Assembly (NCBI GenBank): GCA_017482205.1
Contig: JAFUNK010000003.1
Span: 1 to 64,000, forward strand
Length of the DNA stretch: 64,000 nucleotides
DNA from: Lachnospiraceae bacterium
GTDB taxonomy: Bacteria > Bacillota > Clostridia > Lachnospirales > Lachnospiraceae
Reading direction: 5' to 3'
A program made the position numbers and the translations under genes. Shown here in pieces: positions 16,780 through 24,706 of the stretch. Position 1 is the first letter of the stretch, and each line of letters begins with the position of its first letter. The notes beneath the pieces were generated by a model. It had not been told where the DNA came from. It saw only the letters and a list, made by a program, of their open reading frames with translations, and did not search any database.

Positions 16780-18672
16780 ATGGGAATTCATGGTTTAGGA
16801 ATAGGTTGTATAATTATTGTTTCAGTAATTGCATATCTGTTTTTTTCTGTTAAGAGAAAGAATACAAAAATGCATAGGATATACGGTGCTATGATTCTTA
16901 CGGCACTGACGCATTTGTTGGCTGAGCAGGGAGCTCTTTATACGTTGACGCATATGGAAACGGTACCGGCATGGATAAATCGCGGAGTACATCAGATTTT
17001 CCTGCTTTTGTTTCTGGTAATTTTCTATGAAGTATATTTATATATAATTGCCATGATAGAGGAGGAAAAGAAAGACAGGATAAAAAAAGGGAATTGGATT
17101 CTCTTACCTTTTATTTTGTCGACGATTGGGGTGTTGGTTCTCCCTATTTATTATAAACACGAAGCAGCGGCCAGCTACTCGTATGGTCCCGGAGTTGTAG
17201 TAATTTATGTCAGTGTCTGCGTTTTGGCAATAACCGCAGTAGTCTATCTGATGAGTTTTAGGGATATTATTACCGCAAAAAAGAAAAAAGCAATTATTAT
17301 ATCATTAATTTGCGAAGTGGGAGTTGGAGTGTATCAATTTTTAAACCCAACCTGTCTTTTATCCAGTGTTGGTATTGTACTGCTCTGTATTGGCTTTTAT
17401 CTCACGGTAGAAAGTCCGGATAACGTGTTAATTGAACTTCTTCTGGATGAGAAGAGAAAGGTGGAGGAAGCCAGAGAGGAAGCCGTTATGGCCAATCAGG
17501 CCAAGGGACGTTTTCTGGCACAGATGTCCCATGAGATTCGAACGCCCATTAATGCGATACTCGGAATGGATGAGATGATATTAAGAGAAAGCACGGAAGA
17601 AAATATACTGGAATATGCGGAGGACATTAGTGGTGCAGGTCAGTTGCTTCTTTCCATTGTCAATGAGATTCTGGACCTTTCCAAAATTGAATCAGGAAAG
17701 ATGGAGATTGTGGAAACAGAGTACAATTTAAGTAAGCTCATAGAGGATTTGACGGCTATGATAGCTCTAAAAGCACAATCTAAAAATTTAGTTTTTAATG
17801 TAGATGTAGAAAAAACACTTCCTGTTAATCTGTATGGTGATGATTTACGTATCAGACAAATACTTACCAATCTGCTTTCCAATGCAATAAAGTATACGAA
17901 AGAAGGAAAAATTGAATTAATTATTACGGGTGAAATCAGGGAGGATAAGGTATATCTTTGTTGCCGTGTAACAGACACCGGAATTGGAATTAAGGAAGAA
18001 TACATTACCAGCCTGTTTGAGGAGTATAGGCGAATCGAGGAAGATTCTAACCACTATGTGGAGGGAACAGGTCTGGGGCTTAATATTACCATGCGGTTAT
18101 TGGGCCTGATGGGCAGTAAATTGCAGGTCCGTAGTGAATACGGAAAAGGGTCTGAATTCTTTTTTGAGCTTCAACAGGAAGTCAGAGGGGCTATGACCAT
18201 TGCAGAATGGGATAAGGAAAATGAGCATGTACAGGCTAAAAGGAACTGGAAGGGCTCATTTATGGCACCCAAAGCAAGGTTCCTTGTAGTAGACGATAAT
18301 ATGTTAAACAGAAAGGTCTTTGTTAAACTGTTACAGCATACTAAAATTCAGATTGATGAAGCAGAAAGTGGTTTTGAATGTATCGACAAAATGAAGGAAC
18401 ATAGCTATGATATAGTCTTTCTGGATCATATGATGCCTGAAATGGATGGAAAGGAAACTTTGCATCGTTTAAAAGAAATGAAAGATTATCCCAGTGAGAA
18501 AGCTGTTGTGGTAGCTTTGTCAGCAAATGCAGTTGTAGGGGCCGGAAAACAATACATTAGCGAAGGCTTTGATGATTTCCTTCCAAAACCAATTATATAT
18601 AAGGATGCGGAGGAGTTGATTTTAAAATTTCTGCCGTCTAATCTTGTTGAGTATATACAGGATGCAGAGTAG
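16780..18672 (+). CDS. Membrane-bound hybrid histidine kinase
   Basis: 630 residues. About seven hydrophobic segments occupy residues 1-215, giving a membrane sensor without an obvious extracellular domain. Then come a HisKA dimerisation domain with the phospho-acceptor His in FLAQMSHEIRTPINAILG (about 251), an HATPase domain (LLSNAIKYT about 365, DTGIGIKEE, GTGLGLNI) and a C-terminal receiver domain (VVDDNMLNRKVF about 503, phospho-acceptor Asp in FLDHMMPEMDG about 548, and PKP). No separate response regulator or output domain is nearby, so the signal probably passes to a distant partner. It is followed by a terminator-like hairpin at 18710 and stands alone. The stimulus is not known. Confidence 0.9.
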   Translation: MGIHGLGIGCIIIVSVIAYLFFSVKRKNTKMHRIYGAMILTALTHLLAEQGALYTLTHMETVPAWINRGVHQIFLLLFLVIFYEVYLYIIAMIEEEKKDRIKKGNWILLPFILSTIGVLVLPIYYKHEAAASYSYGPGVVVIYVSVCVLAITAVVYLMSFRDIITAKKKKAIIISLICEVGVGVYQFLNPTCLLSSVGIVLLCIGFYLTVESPDNVLIELLLDEKRKVEEAREEAVMANQAKGRFLAQMSHEIRTPINAILGMDEMILRESTEENILEYAEDISGAGQLLLSIVNEILDLSKIESGKMEIVETEYNLSKLIEDLTAMIALKAQSKNLVFNVDVEKTLPVNLYGDDLRIRQILTNLLSNAIKYTKEGKIELIITGEIREDKVYLCCRVTDTGIGIKEEYITSLFEEYRRIEEDSNHYVEGTGLGLNITMRLLGLMGSKLQVRSEYGKGSEFFFELQQEVRGAMTIAEWDKENEHVQAKRNWKGSFMAPKARFLVVDDNMLNRKVFVKLLQHTKIQIDEAESGFECIDKMKEHSYDIVFLDHMMPEMDGKETLHRLKEMKDYPSEKAVVVALSANAVVGAGKQYISEGFDDFLPKPIIYKDAEELILKFLPSNLVEYIQDAE

Positions 18673-18709
18673 AGGAGAGCATCGTAAAGCAACTCGCCGC
18701 AGGCGCGAG

Positions 18710-18729
18710 AATGTGCTGGCACATTTTTT
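18710..18729 (+). terminator. Short terminator after the hybrid kinase
   Basis: AATGTG (18710-18715) and CACATT (18720-18725) form a tight stem with a four-base loop followed by a T run. A small GC-rich inverted repeat (CTCGC...GCGAG) lies just before it. Confidence 0.65.
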
Positions 18730-18752
18730 GCTATGACTAATAAAGGAGCCCC

Positions 18753-19448
18753 ATGAAAAATAAACCTACCTACAACTTTTTCATCCCCTGCACACTACTA
18801 ATCATATTAGTAACCCTATTCTTTATTTTTGCAAGCAGGAAACCAAAAGAAGAGGAAAATGTCGCAAACACTAATATTGCAGAATCCATCCCTTCTTTTG
18901 CAGTAACGGTTAAGACACCTTATTACACAGGGCAGGGCGTAGTATATGCCACAGATGAAAACATTGCTTATGTGGTAACTACCGGACATTTGACAGAAGG
19001 CATTACCGCAGGAGAATTTTGTACAGTTACGCTGCATGACGGTACAGAGAGCGATGCAGTGCTGATATATTGCTCCGAAACGGCAGATGTGGCTTTTTTA
19101 ATGCTGGAAATGCAAGGAAAGGTAGAGACAGTACCTCAAAACAGAGAACAGTTTGACCGGTTACAGGCGGAAAGTCTTGTGACTGCTTATAGTATGACAA
19201 ACGGTGCCTTGAAACAGAGCACAGGGACAATTATTGAGCCATGGATTTATCTGGAAGATTTTTCGTTGGATATGATGCTTGTGAAAATGGATGCCGAAGC
19301 CGGTATGTCCGGTTGTGCTGTTTTGGATGAAGAAGGCTGTTTTGCAGGGGTTTTATGTGGTGTGAGTGAAACCGGTGAGGCAGCAGTATTGCCTTTTTCT
19401 ATTATTGAGTCAGAATGGATTATGACAGGCAGGGAGAGGGATTCTTAA
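18753..19448 (+). CDS. Membrane-anchored trypsin-like serine protease domain protein
   Basis: 231 residues. One N-terminal hydrophobic helix (FFIPCTLLIILVTLFFIFA, about 9-27) anchors an extracellular domain. The chymotrypsin/HtrA triad can be traced: His in VVTTGHLTEG (about 78), Asp in TADVAFLML (about 111) and Ser in EAGMSGCAVLDEEG (about 186). The usual GNSGGP is here GMSGCA, so the oxyanion loop is divergent. There is no PDZ domain, and at about 230 residues it is shorter than HtrA/DegP. It has AAAGGAG before the ATG and stands between the hybrid kinase and the metal GTPase genes. It may process or sense envelope proteins; activity is not certain. Confidence 0.75.
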   Translation: MKNKPTYNFFIPCTLLIILVTLFFIFASRKPKEEENVANTNIAESIPSFAVTVKTPYYTGQGVVYATDENIAYVVTTGHLTEGITAGEFCTVTLHDGTESDAVLIYCSETADVAFLMLEMQGKVETVPQNREQFDRLQAESLVTAYSMTNGALKQSTGTIIEPWIYLEDFSLDMMLVKMDAEAGMSGCAVLDEEGCFAGVLCGVSETGEAAVLPFSIIESEWIMTGRERDS

Positions 19449-19591
19449 ATGATAATAAATTCCCACTTGGTATTCTTGACATTCCATAAAAATTGTTCCA
19501 CAATAGGATATTAGGAAATAGTGGAAAATATGGTGTACGGTGCGTTGTCCGGCACAAAGAAGTATATATACAACGCAGAAAAGAGGCTGTT

Positions 19592-20842
19592 ATGACAAAG
19601 ATAGATATTTTTTCCGGCTTTTTGGGAGCAGGAAAGACTACATTGATTAAGAAGTTATTGAAGGAAGCACTGGCGGATACAAAGGTGGTGCTGATTGAAA
19701 ATGAATTTGGAGAAATCGGTATAGATGGCGGCTTTTTGAAAGAGGCAGGCATTGAAATAAAAGAGATGAATTCCGGTTGTATCTGTTGTTCTCTGGTAGG
19801 TGATTTTGGTGCTTCTTTAAAGGAAGTATTGACTACTTACACACCGGAGCGTGTGCTGATTGAGCCCTCAGGCGTGGGAAAGCTTTCTGATGTTATCAAA
19901 GCAGTAGAAGATGTAGCTGCAGACATTGATGTACAGGTAAATAGTGCAGTTGCAGTAGTAGATGCTTCTAAATGTAAGATGTATATTAAAAACTTTGGCG
20001 AATTTTTCTGTAACCAGATTGCACATGCAGGCACTATTATCTTAAGCAGAACTGCCGGTATGAGTCAGGACAAGCTGGAAAAATGTATCGAAATGATTAG
20101 AGAACATAACGCACAGGCAACTATTATTACTACTCCTTGGGATGAACTGGCAGGCGAAGATATTTTAAATACCATAGAAGGTGCTGATAAACTGGAACAT
20201 ATGATGGAGGAATTATTGGAGGAAGAACATCATCACCATGACCATGATGAGGAGTGCTGTCATGGACACCATCATCACGACCATGACGAGGAGTGCTGCC
20301 ACGGCCATCATCATGACCACGACGAGGAGTGTTGCCGCGGTCATCATCATCATGACCACGACGAGGAGTGCTGCCACGGACACCATCATGATCACGACGA
20401 GGAGTGTCACCACGGACACCATCACGACCACGACGAGGAGTGTCACCACGACCACCACCACGAGCATGAGCATCATCACCACGACCATGGTGAGGAATGC
20501 ACCTGTGGTTGTCATGACCATCACCGCGAACATGATCATGACGGACACCACCACCATCATCATGCGGATGAGGTGTTTACAAGCTGGGGCAAGGAGACAC
20601 CGGTTGTATATACACAGGAGAAGATTACAGACATTCTGACTGCGTTGGATGGCGGAGAGTATGGTATGGTTCTGCGTGCCAAAGGGATGGTGCCTGCTCA
20701 GGACGGTACTTGGATTTATTTTGACTATGTACCGGAGGAAAGAGATATCCGTGCAGGTAAGGCACAGGTAACCGGTAAACTCTGCGTAATCGGTTCCAAA
20801 CTGGATGAGGCTAAGTTGGAAGAGTTATTTGGAGTAAAATAG
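19592..20842 (+). CDS. G3E (CobW/Zng1-like) metallochaperone GTPase with His-rich repeats
   Basis: 416 residues. The start is ATG 19592 (MTKIDIFSGFLGAGKTTL), after AAGAGG; an upstream in-frame ATG would add 33 unlikely residues. Walker A is GFLGAGKTT, the metal-binding CxCC motif is in NSGCICCSL, and the C-terminal COG0523/CobW domain ends the protein. Between GTPase and C-terminal domain lies a His/Asp/Glu/Cys-rich stretch (about residues 211-328), including six DHDEEC repeats, likely to store or capture zinc or nickel. Proteins of this family deliver metal to client enzymes at the cost of GTP. It is followed 18 nt later by a second GTPase-like gene and then a ZIP transporter. Confidence 0.92.
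   Translation: MTKIDIFSGFLGAGKTTLIKKLLKEALADTKVVLIENEFGEIGIDGGFLKEAGIEIKEMNSGCICCSLVGDFGASLKEVLTTYTPERVLIEPSGVGKLSDVIKAVEDVAADIDVQVNSAVAVVDASKCKMYIKNFGEFFCNQIAHAGTIILSRTAGMSQDKLEKCIEMIREHNAQATIITTPWDELAGEDILNTIEGADKLEHMMEELLEEEHHHHDHDEECCHGHHHHDHDEECCHGHHHDHDEECCRGHHHHDHDEECCHGHHHDHDEECHHGHHHDHDEECHHDHHHEHEHHHHDHGEECTCGCHDHHREHDHDGHHHHHHADEVFTSWGKETPVVYTQEKITDILTALDGGEYGMVLRAKGMVPAQDGTWIYFDYVPEERDIRAGKAQVTGKLCVIGSKLDEAKLEELFGVK
20227..20460 (+). repeat. In-frame His-rich tandem repeat in the GTPase gene
   Basis: A unit of about 13 codons (HHH-DHDEEC-C/H-HG) is repeated six times with slight length variation (three or four His at the start). The DNA copies are near identical, so copy number can change by slippage without shifting the frame. 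Confidence 0.85.
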
Positions 20843-20860
20843 GAAGGGCATGGATTTGTT

Positions 20861-21790
20861 ATGAAATCAGTTTATGTGATTAACGGATTTCTGGAAAGCG
20901 GAAAGACGGAGTTTATTGCTTATACATTGGCACAGCCTTATTTTCAGACCAAAGGCACCACATTGTTGATTCTTTGTGAAGAGGGCGAAGTTGAGTACGA
21001 AGACGAACTCTTAAAAAAGACAAGAACGGTTCTGGAGTTGATTGATGAGGAAGAAGAGTTTACTCCTTCCCGTCTTTTGGAACTGGAAAAGAAGCACAAA
21101 CCGGATAGAATTATCATAGAATATAATGGTATGTGGAATTTTAAAAATATGAAACTGCCTTGGCATTGGAAAATTGACCAGCAGATTACCACTATCGATG
21201 GTTCCACATTCCCCATGTATTACACCAATATGCGTTCTTTGCTTGCGGAGATGATAAGAAATTCTGAGATGATTATTTTTAACCGCTGTGACGGTATCAA
21301 GGATTTGAACGGTTACAAGAGAAATATCAAAGCTATCAATCCCAAGGCAGATGTTATTTTTGAAGACGCAAATGGTGAAATTACGGAAATTCTGGAAGAT
21401 GATTTACCCTATGATTTGAAGCAGGATACATTGGAACTGGACGATTACGGATATGGTATCTGGTATTTGGACAGTATGGAGCGTCTGGACAGATATATTG
21501 GAAAAACATTGGTATTCACTGCCATGGTCTTAAAGCCGGACGGTTTTAAGAAAGGATATTTTGTGCCGGGACGCATGGCGATGACCTGTTGTGCAGATGA
21601 TATGGCATTTTTGGGATATGTCTGTGAATATGCAGGTGCAGATGCTTTAAATCAAAAAGACTGGGTAAAGGTGAAGGCTACCGTTACCAAAGAATACTGG
21701 GAAGATTATCAGGGTGAGGGTCCCGTTCTTCATGCTGTCAGCGTGGAGAAGACCAAGGCACCGAAGAACGAAATCATTAGTTTTAACTAG
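20861..21790 (+). CDS. CobW-like GTPase fused to a DUF1980/YcgQ-like C-terminal domain
   Basis: 309 residues. The N-terminus MKSVYVINGFLESGKTEFI has a P-loop like that of G3E proteins but with GFLESGKTE in place of GFLGAGKTT, and the CxCC metal motif is missing. The C-terminal part (GYFVPGRMAMTCCADDMAFLGYVCEY...WVKVKATV) resembles the DUF1980 (TIGR03943/YcgQ) domain, usually found with predicted zinc or cobalt permeases. The combination suggests a metal-handling partner for the preceding GTPase. It lies 18 nt after that gene with AGGAAGGG before the start. No YcgR-type permease is nearby; the ZIP transporter downstream may fill that role. Confidence 0.75.
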   Translation: MKSVYVINGFLESGKTEFIAYTLAQPYFQTKGTTLLILCEEGEVEYEDELLKKTRTVLELIDEEEEFTPSRLLELEKKHKPDRIIIEYNGMWNFKNMKLPWHWKIDQQITTIDGSTFPMYYTNMRSLLAEMIRNSEMIIFNRCDGIKDLNGYKRNIKAINPKADVIFEDANGEITEILEDDLPYDLKQDTLELDDYGYGIWYLDSMERLDRYIGKTLVFTAMVLKPDGFKKGYFVPGRMAMTCCADDMAFLGYVCEYAGADALNQKDWVKVKATVTKEYWEDYQGEGPVLHAVSVEKTKAPKNEIISFN

Positions 21791-21851
21791 ATGCGACAGT
21801 ACATTCTGTTGCAACAATACAGGTTGGTATATTAACTTAGTATGTCGCATC
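21790..21851 (+). promoter_or_regulatory. Hairpin leader before the ZIP transporter (candidate cis-RNA element)
   Basis: GATGCGACA (21790-21798) pairs perfectly with TGTCGCATC (21843-21851), and TAC/GTA extends the stem past a bulged G. The 44-nt interior could form smaller helices. No T run follows, so it is not a simple terminator. It begins at the stop codon of the preceding gene and lies 30 nt before the ZIP start. Confidence 0.5.
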
Positions 21852-21880
21852 GGTATAGTTTAGAAAGGTAAGGCACTTGT

Positions 21881-22672
21881 ATGAATGTATTTTTAGCGGC
21901 ATTGGAAGGTACAGGATTCGCCTGGCTGATGACTTCGCTGGGAGCAGCAGTTGTATTTTTCTTTAGAAAGGGAATGAAGGAGTCCGTGCATAAAGCAATG
22001 CTGGGATTTGCTGCGGGCGTTATGATTGCAGCCAGCGTATGGTCTTTGCTGATGCCGGCTATTGAGCAGGCAGAAGAAAGCGGGCAAATTGGCTGGATAC
22101 CGGCAGCAGGCGGTTTTTTACTGGGAGCACTGTTTTTACTTCTAATGGATAAACTGATTCCTCATTTACACATCGGAGAAGTGCAGGCGGAAGGCCCGAA
22201 AACTTCATGGCATAAGACCACACTTATGGTGTTTGCGGTAACCTTGCATAATGTACCGGAAGGTATGGCGATGGGGCTTGCTTTTGCTAATGCACAGTTA
22301 AACGGCGGGACTTTGGCACATTATGCGGGAGCATTTGCTCTTGCGGTAGGTATGGGGATGCAGAACTTTCCGGAAGGTGCGGCAATTTCTCTGCCACTGA
22401 AAAAAGAGGGTACGTCCTCTAAAAAGGCATTTCTCATGGGAAGCCTGTCAGGTATAGTGGAGCCGATTTTCGGTGTACTTACGGTTGCTTTGGCTTCAGT
22501 ATTGCTTCCGTATATGCCGTGGCTATTGTCTTTTGCGGCAGGTGCCATGGTTTATGTAGTGGTAGAAGAATTGATACCGGAAGCCCATTTGGGTGAGCAT
22601 TCCCACATAGGTACACTGGGTGTGTTGGCCGGTTTTATGTTGATGATGATACTGGATGTGGCATTGGGGTAA
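21881..22672 (+). CDS. ZIP family divalent metal transporter
   Basis: 263 residues, about eight hydrophobic helices. The family signatures TLHNVPEGMAMGLAFAN and MGMQNFPEGAAISLPL are both present; in ZIP proteins their His, Asn and Glu residues form the binuclear metal site in the membrane. A cytoplasmic loop with HLHIGEVQAEGPK separates helices 3 and 4. Such proteins import zinc (or other divalent ions). AGAAAGG precedes the start. It follows two GTPase-like metal chaperone genes, supporting a zinc-uptake and allocation module. The transcript may be controlled through the hairpin leader at 21790-21851. Confidence 0.93.
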   Translation: MNVFLAALEGTGFAWLMTSLGAAVVFFFRKGMKESVHKAMLGFAAGVMIAASVWSLLMPAIEQAEESGQIGWIPAAGGFLLGALFLLLMDKLIPHLHIGEVQAEGPKTSWHKTTLMVFAVTLHNVPEGMAMGLAFANAQLNGGTLAHYAGAFALAVGMGMQNFPEGAAISLPLKKEGTSSKKAFLMGSLSGIVEPIFGVLTVALASVLLPYMPWLLSFAAGAMVYVVVEELIPEAHLGEHSHIGTLGVLAGFMLMMILDVALG

Positions 22673-22676
22673 GAAA

Positions 22677-23447
22677 ATGGCATTACAGACAGAAAAAGAA
22701 ATCATACAGTTACAAAGACGCCTGAAGGATTTAGCAGATAAGTCCTTCAGGCAAAATATATATACCTTTAGCGGATTTTTAGGCTTGGCAGAGCTGGAGG
22801 TTTATTATAGGATGGAAAAAGAGTTGTTCTTTTCCCATCCCGCTTTATTTGGAGGGGATGAGGGGGCAGAGCGCAAAATGGTACGCTTTGGCTCTCCCAA
22901 AGATTTTGGTTATGAAGAAGAATATCCGATTTCCTGTCTTCATGTGAAGCCGCTGCTTGCTAAGTTTGCAGATAAGCTTTCCCACAGGGATTTTCTTGGT
23001 GCACTGATGAATTTGGGAATGGAGCGAAGCTGTATTGGTGACATCAGGGTAGGTGAAAAAGAGGGTTTTTTATATTGTCAGTCTTCCATGGCAGAATATA
23101 TTTGTGAAAACTTAACCCAGATTAAGCATACCCATGTAAAATGTGAAGTAGTGGAGCAGATAGGCAGCACAGGAGCAGACGAGCCCGAAGAACAAAGTAT
23201 ACTGGTAAGTTCACTGCGGCTGGATGGCTGTATAGCGAAGCTTTATAATATTTCCCGCAACGAAAGTCTCTCATTGTTTCAGAGTGGCAGAGTGTATGTG
23301 GACGGCAGACTTACGGAAAACAACAGCCGTGCACTGAAAGGCGGAGAAGTAGTGAATGTGAGGGGATATGGCAAATTCGTATATAAGGGTGTGAAATACG
23401 AAAGCAAAAAAGGAAAACTTTGCCTGGAGATGTCAGTTTATCGGTAG
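22677..23447 (+). CDS. ylmH: YlmH-like S4-domain RNA-binding protein
   Basis: About 256 residues. ATG 22677 is preferred over ATG 22656, which lies inside the ZIP gene; length then fits the family. The N-terminal half (RRLKDLADKSFRQNIYTFSGFLGLAE...DRDFLGALMNLGMERSCIGDI-like segment HRDFLGALMNLGMERSCIGD) and the C-terminal S4 domain (LRLDGCIAKLYNISRNESLSLFQSGRVYVDGRL) are characteristic of YlmH. In Firmicutes this protein binds the ribosome/RNA and often sits in the cell division cluster; here it is separate. Its stop codon overlaps the ribosome binding site of the next gene. Confidence 0.9.
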   Translation: MALQTEKEIIQLQRRLKDLADKSFRQNIYTFSGFLGLAELEVYYRMEKELFFSHPALFGGDEGAERKMVRFGSPKDFGYEEEYPISCLHVKPLLAKFADKLSHRDFLGALMNLGMERSCIGDIRVGEKEGFLYCQSSMAEYICENLTQIKHTHVKCEVVEQIGSTGADEPEEQSILVSSLRLDGCIAKLYNISRNESLSLFQSGRVYVDGRLTENNSRALKGGEVVNVRGYGKFVYKGVKYESKKGKLCLEMSVYR

Positions 23448-23455
23448 GAGGTAAT

Positions 23456-24328
23456 ATGTTTTCATATACGATAACGGAATGGTTATTTTTCTTTTATTTT
23501 TATTGTTTTTTCGGATGGTGCTTTGAATCCGCTTATGTTTCATTGCGGAATAGAAAGTTGATTAACAGAGGATTTATGCGGGGGCCGTTTTTGCCACTTT
23601 ATGGTAGCGGAGCACTGATGATGTTACTTGTATCAAGGCCTTTTACAGAGCATTGGTGGGCTGTTTATGTAGCCGGCTGCATTGGGGCAACCATATTGGA
23701 ATATGTGACCGGTGTGGTGATGGAAGCACTGTTTAAAGTGAGGTATTGGGACTATTCCGACCAAAAATTTAATGTTAAGGGATATATATGCTTAAGTTCT
23801 TCTTTGGCGTGGGGCGGACTTACACTACTTATGTGTTATGTGCTGCATCAGCCGGTAGAAAATCTGATGCAGATGATTCCGAAAGGAATATTGTATGTAC
23901 TTGTTCTTGGACTGACGGTTTATATTGTCAGTGATTTCAGTCTGGCGTTTAAGGCAGCTTTGGATTTCAAGGAAGTGCTTTTATACATGGATAAAGCGAA
24001 AGACGAACTGGCAAGGATGCAGAAACGTCTGGATGTGGTAATAGCAGTGGCGGAGGATGAATGGAATACCAGAAAGGAAGCCATTGAGGAATCCATAGAA
24101 AAGAGTAAAGAAGCGATTGAACAGAGAAAAGCGTCTGTGAAAGACGGTGTTGAAATATGGGCAGAAAAGCTGGAACAGAAAAAAGAGGCTGTCTATACAG
24201 AATATTTGTTAAAGAAAAAGCAAAAGTCCATATCAAAACGGTTGTGGAATAACCCGTCCATGCGTTCGGTAAAATATAAAGACGCATTGGAAGAATTAAA
24301 GAAAAAAGTAGTAGAGAGAAAGCGGTAG
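23456..24328 (+). CDS. CmpB-like (PF06541) membrane protein with coiled-coil tail
   Basis: About 290 residues. TAGGAGG at 23445-23451 fixes the start at ATG 23456. Five hydrophobic segments fill the first 180 residues, with the signature FFGWCFESAYVSL, NRGFMRGPFLPLYG, ILEYVTGVVMEALFKVRYWDYS typical of the family named 'putative ABC transporter permease' (CmpB). The last 110 residues are charged and helical (coiled coil, YMDKAKDELARMQKRLD...). No ABC ATPase is nearby, so transport is doubtful. A short paralogue without the tail occurs at 32701-33099. Confidence 0.85.
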   Translation: MFSYTITEWLFFFYFYCFFGWCFESAYVSLRNRKLINRGFMRGPFLPLYGSGALMMLLVSRPFTEHWWAVYVAGCIGATILEYVTGVVMEALFKVRYWDYSDQKFNVKGYICLSSSLAWGGLTLLMCYVLHQPVENLMQMIPKGILYVLVLGLTVYIVSDFSLAFKAALDFKEVLLYMDKAKDELARMQKRLDVVIAVAEDEWNTRKEAIEESIEKSKEAIEQRKASVKDGVEIWAEKLEQKKEAVYTEYLLKKKQKSISKRLWNNPSMRSVKYKDALEELKKKVVERKR

Positions 24329-24360
24329 GCAGGAAGAAAAGGATATATACTTCGGGAGTC

Positions 24361-24407
24361 ATTGCTTGGCAGTTTCTGAAAGAAAGTCAATCCAATTGCC
24401 AGGCGAT
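24361..24407 (+). other. Hairpin after the CmpB-like gene
   Basis: ATTGCTTGGCA (24361-24371) pairs with TGCCAGGCGAT (24397-24407) through 11 bp including two G-U pairs, which points to an RNA structure. It directly precedes the longer structured element at 24415-24554 and could be part of the same transcript. No T run follows. Confidence 0.45.
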
Positions 24408-24414
24408 ATAACAG

Positions 24415-24554
24415 GCTGTATTTCTATACCTGTAAAGGACCTTTGGTCAATGTCAGCACTTAGCGAGAGAATCGGTTACGATTATCGAGCTTAGTACTGT
24501 TACATTGACCATGAGCGAAAGCGAGTCCGTACAGGATAGAAATACAGCTTTTTT
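24415..24554 (+). ncRNA. Candidate structured RNA ending in a terminator
   Basis: Nested inverted repeats form one long imperfect hairpin: GCTGTATTTCTAT (24415-24427) with ATAGAAATACAGC (24536-24548); CCTGTA with TACAGG; GGAC with GTCC; TGGTCAATGT (24444-24453) with ACATTGACCA (24502-24511); and an inner AATCG/CGATT. A side hairpin GAGCGAAAGCGAG has a GNRA-type loop. The structure ends with six Ts (24549-24554). The pairing of several separate helices around internal loops looks like a folded RNA rather than a simple terminator. No coding frame fits. It could be a small RNA, or a complex terminator of the gene upstream. I do not recognise a known family. Confidence 0.5.
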
Positions 24555-24593
24555 ATTGCGACCTTTGTTAATAAATTATCACAAAAAATATGC

Positions 24594-24661
24594 ATGTAAG
24601 GGCTTACATTTCTGAAAATTCTGTGTTATGATAACGTAGTAAAGAATGTAACCGCTTACAT
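24594..24661 (+). promoter_or_regulatory. Hydrogenase operon promoter with two LacI/CcpA-like operators
   Basis: Two 16-bp palindromes share the form ATGTAA-N4-TTACAT: 24594-24609 and 24646-24661. Their centres are 52 bp apart, about five helical turns. A -10 TATGAT (24627-24632) lies between them; CTTACA in the first operator, 18 nt upstream, can act as -35, and the second operator begins about 8 bp after the expected start. The second copy fits the catabolite-response element pattern TGNAANCGNWNNCA; the first differs at the central CG. Binding by CcpA or another LacI-type repressor, possibly with looping, is inferred. Confidence 0.6.
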
Positions 24662-24706
24662 TTGCATAAAAAGATAACCGTTACGGTTTGAGGAAATGAG
24701 GAAAAG

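Noticed and set aside
20213-20563. Minus-strand open frame of 116 codons opposite the His-rich repeat
   Set aside because: It is the antisense of His/Asp/Glu codons, giving a Met/Val-rich artefact with no initiation signals.
24565-24584. Rex-like site TTGTTAATAAATTATCACAA upstream of the hydrogenase promoter
   Set aside because: The half-sites fit a redox-sensor (Rex) operator only loosely; the spacing is two bases too long for the usual 18-bp form, and the site lies upstream of the promoter.
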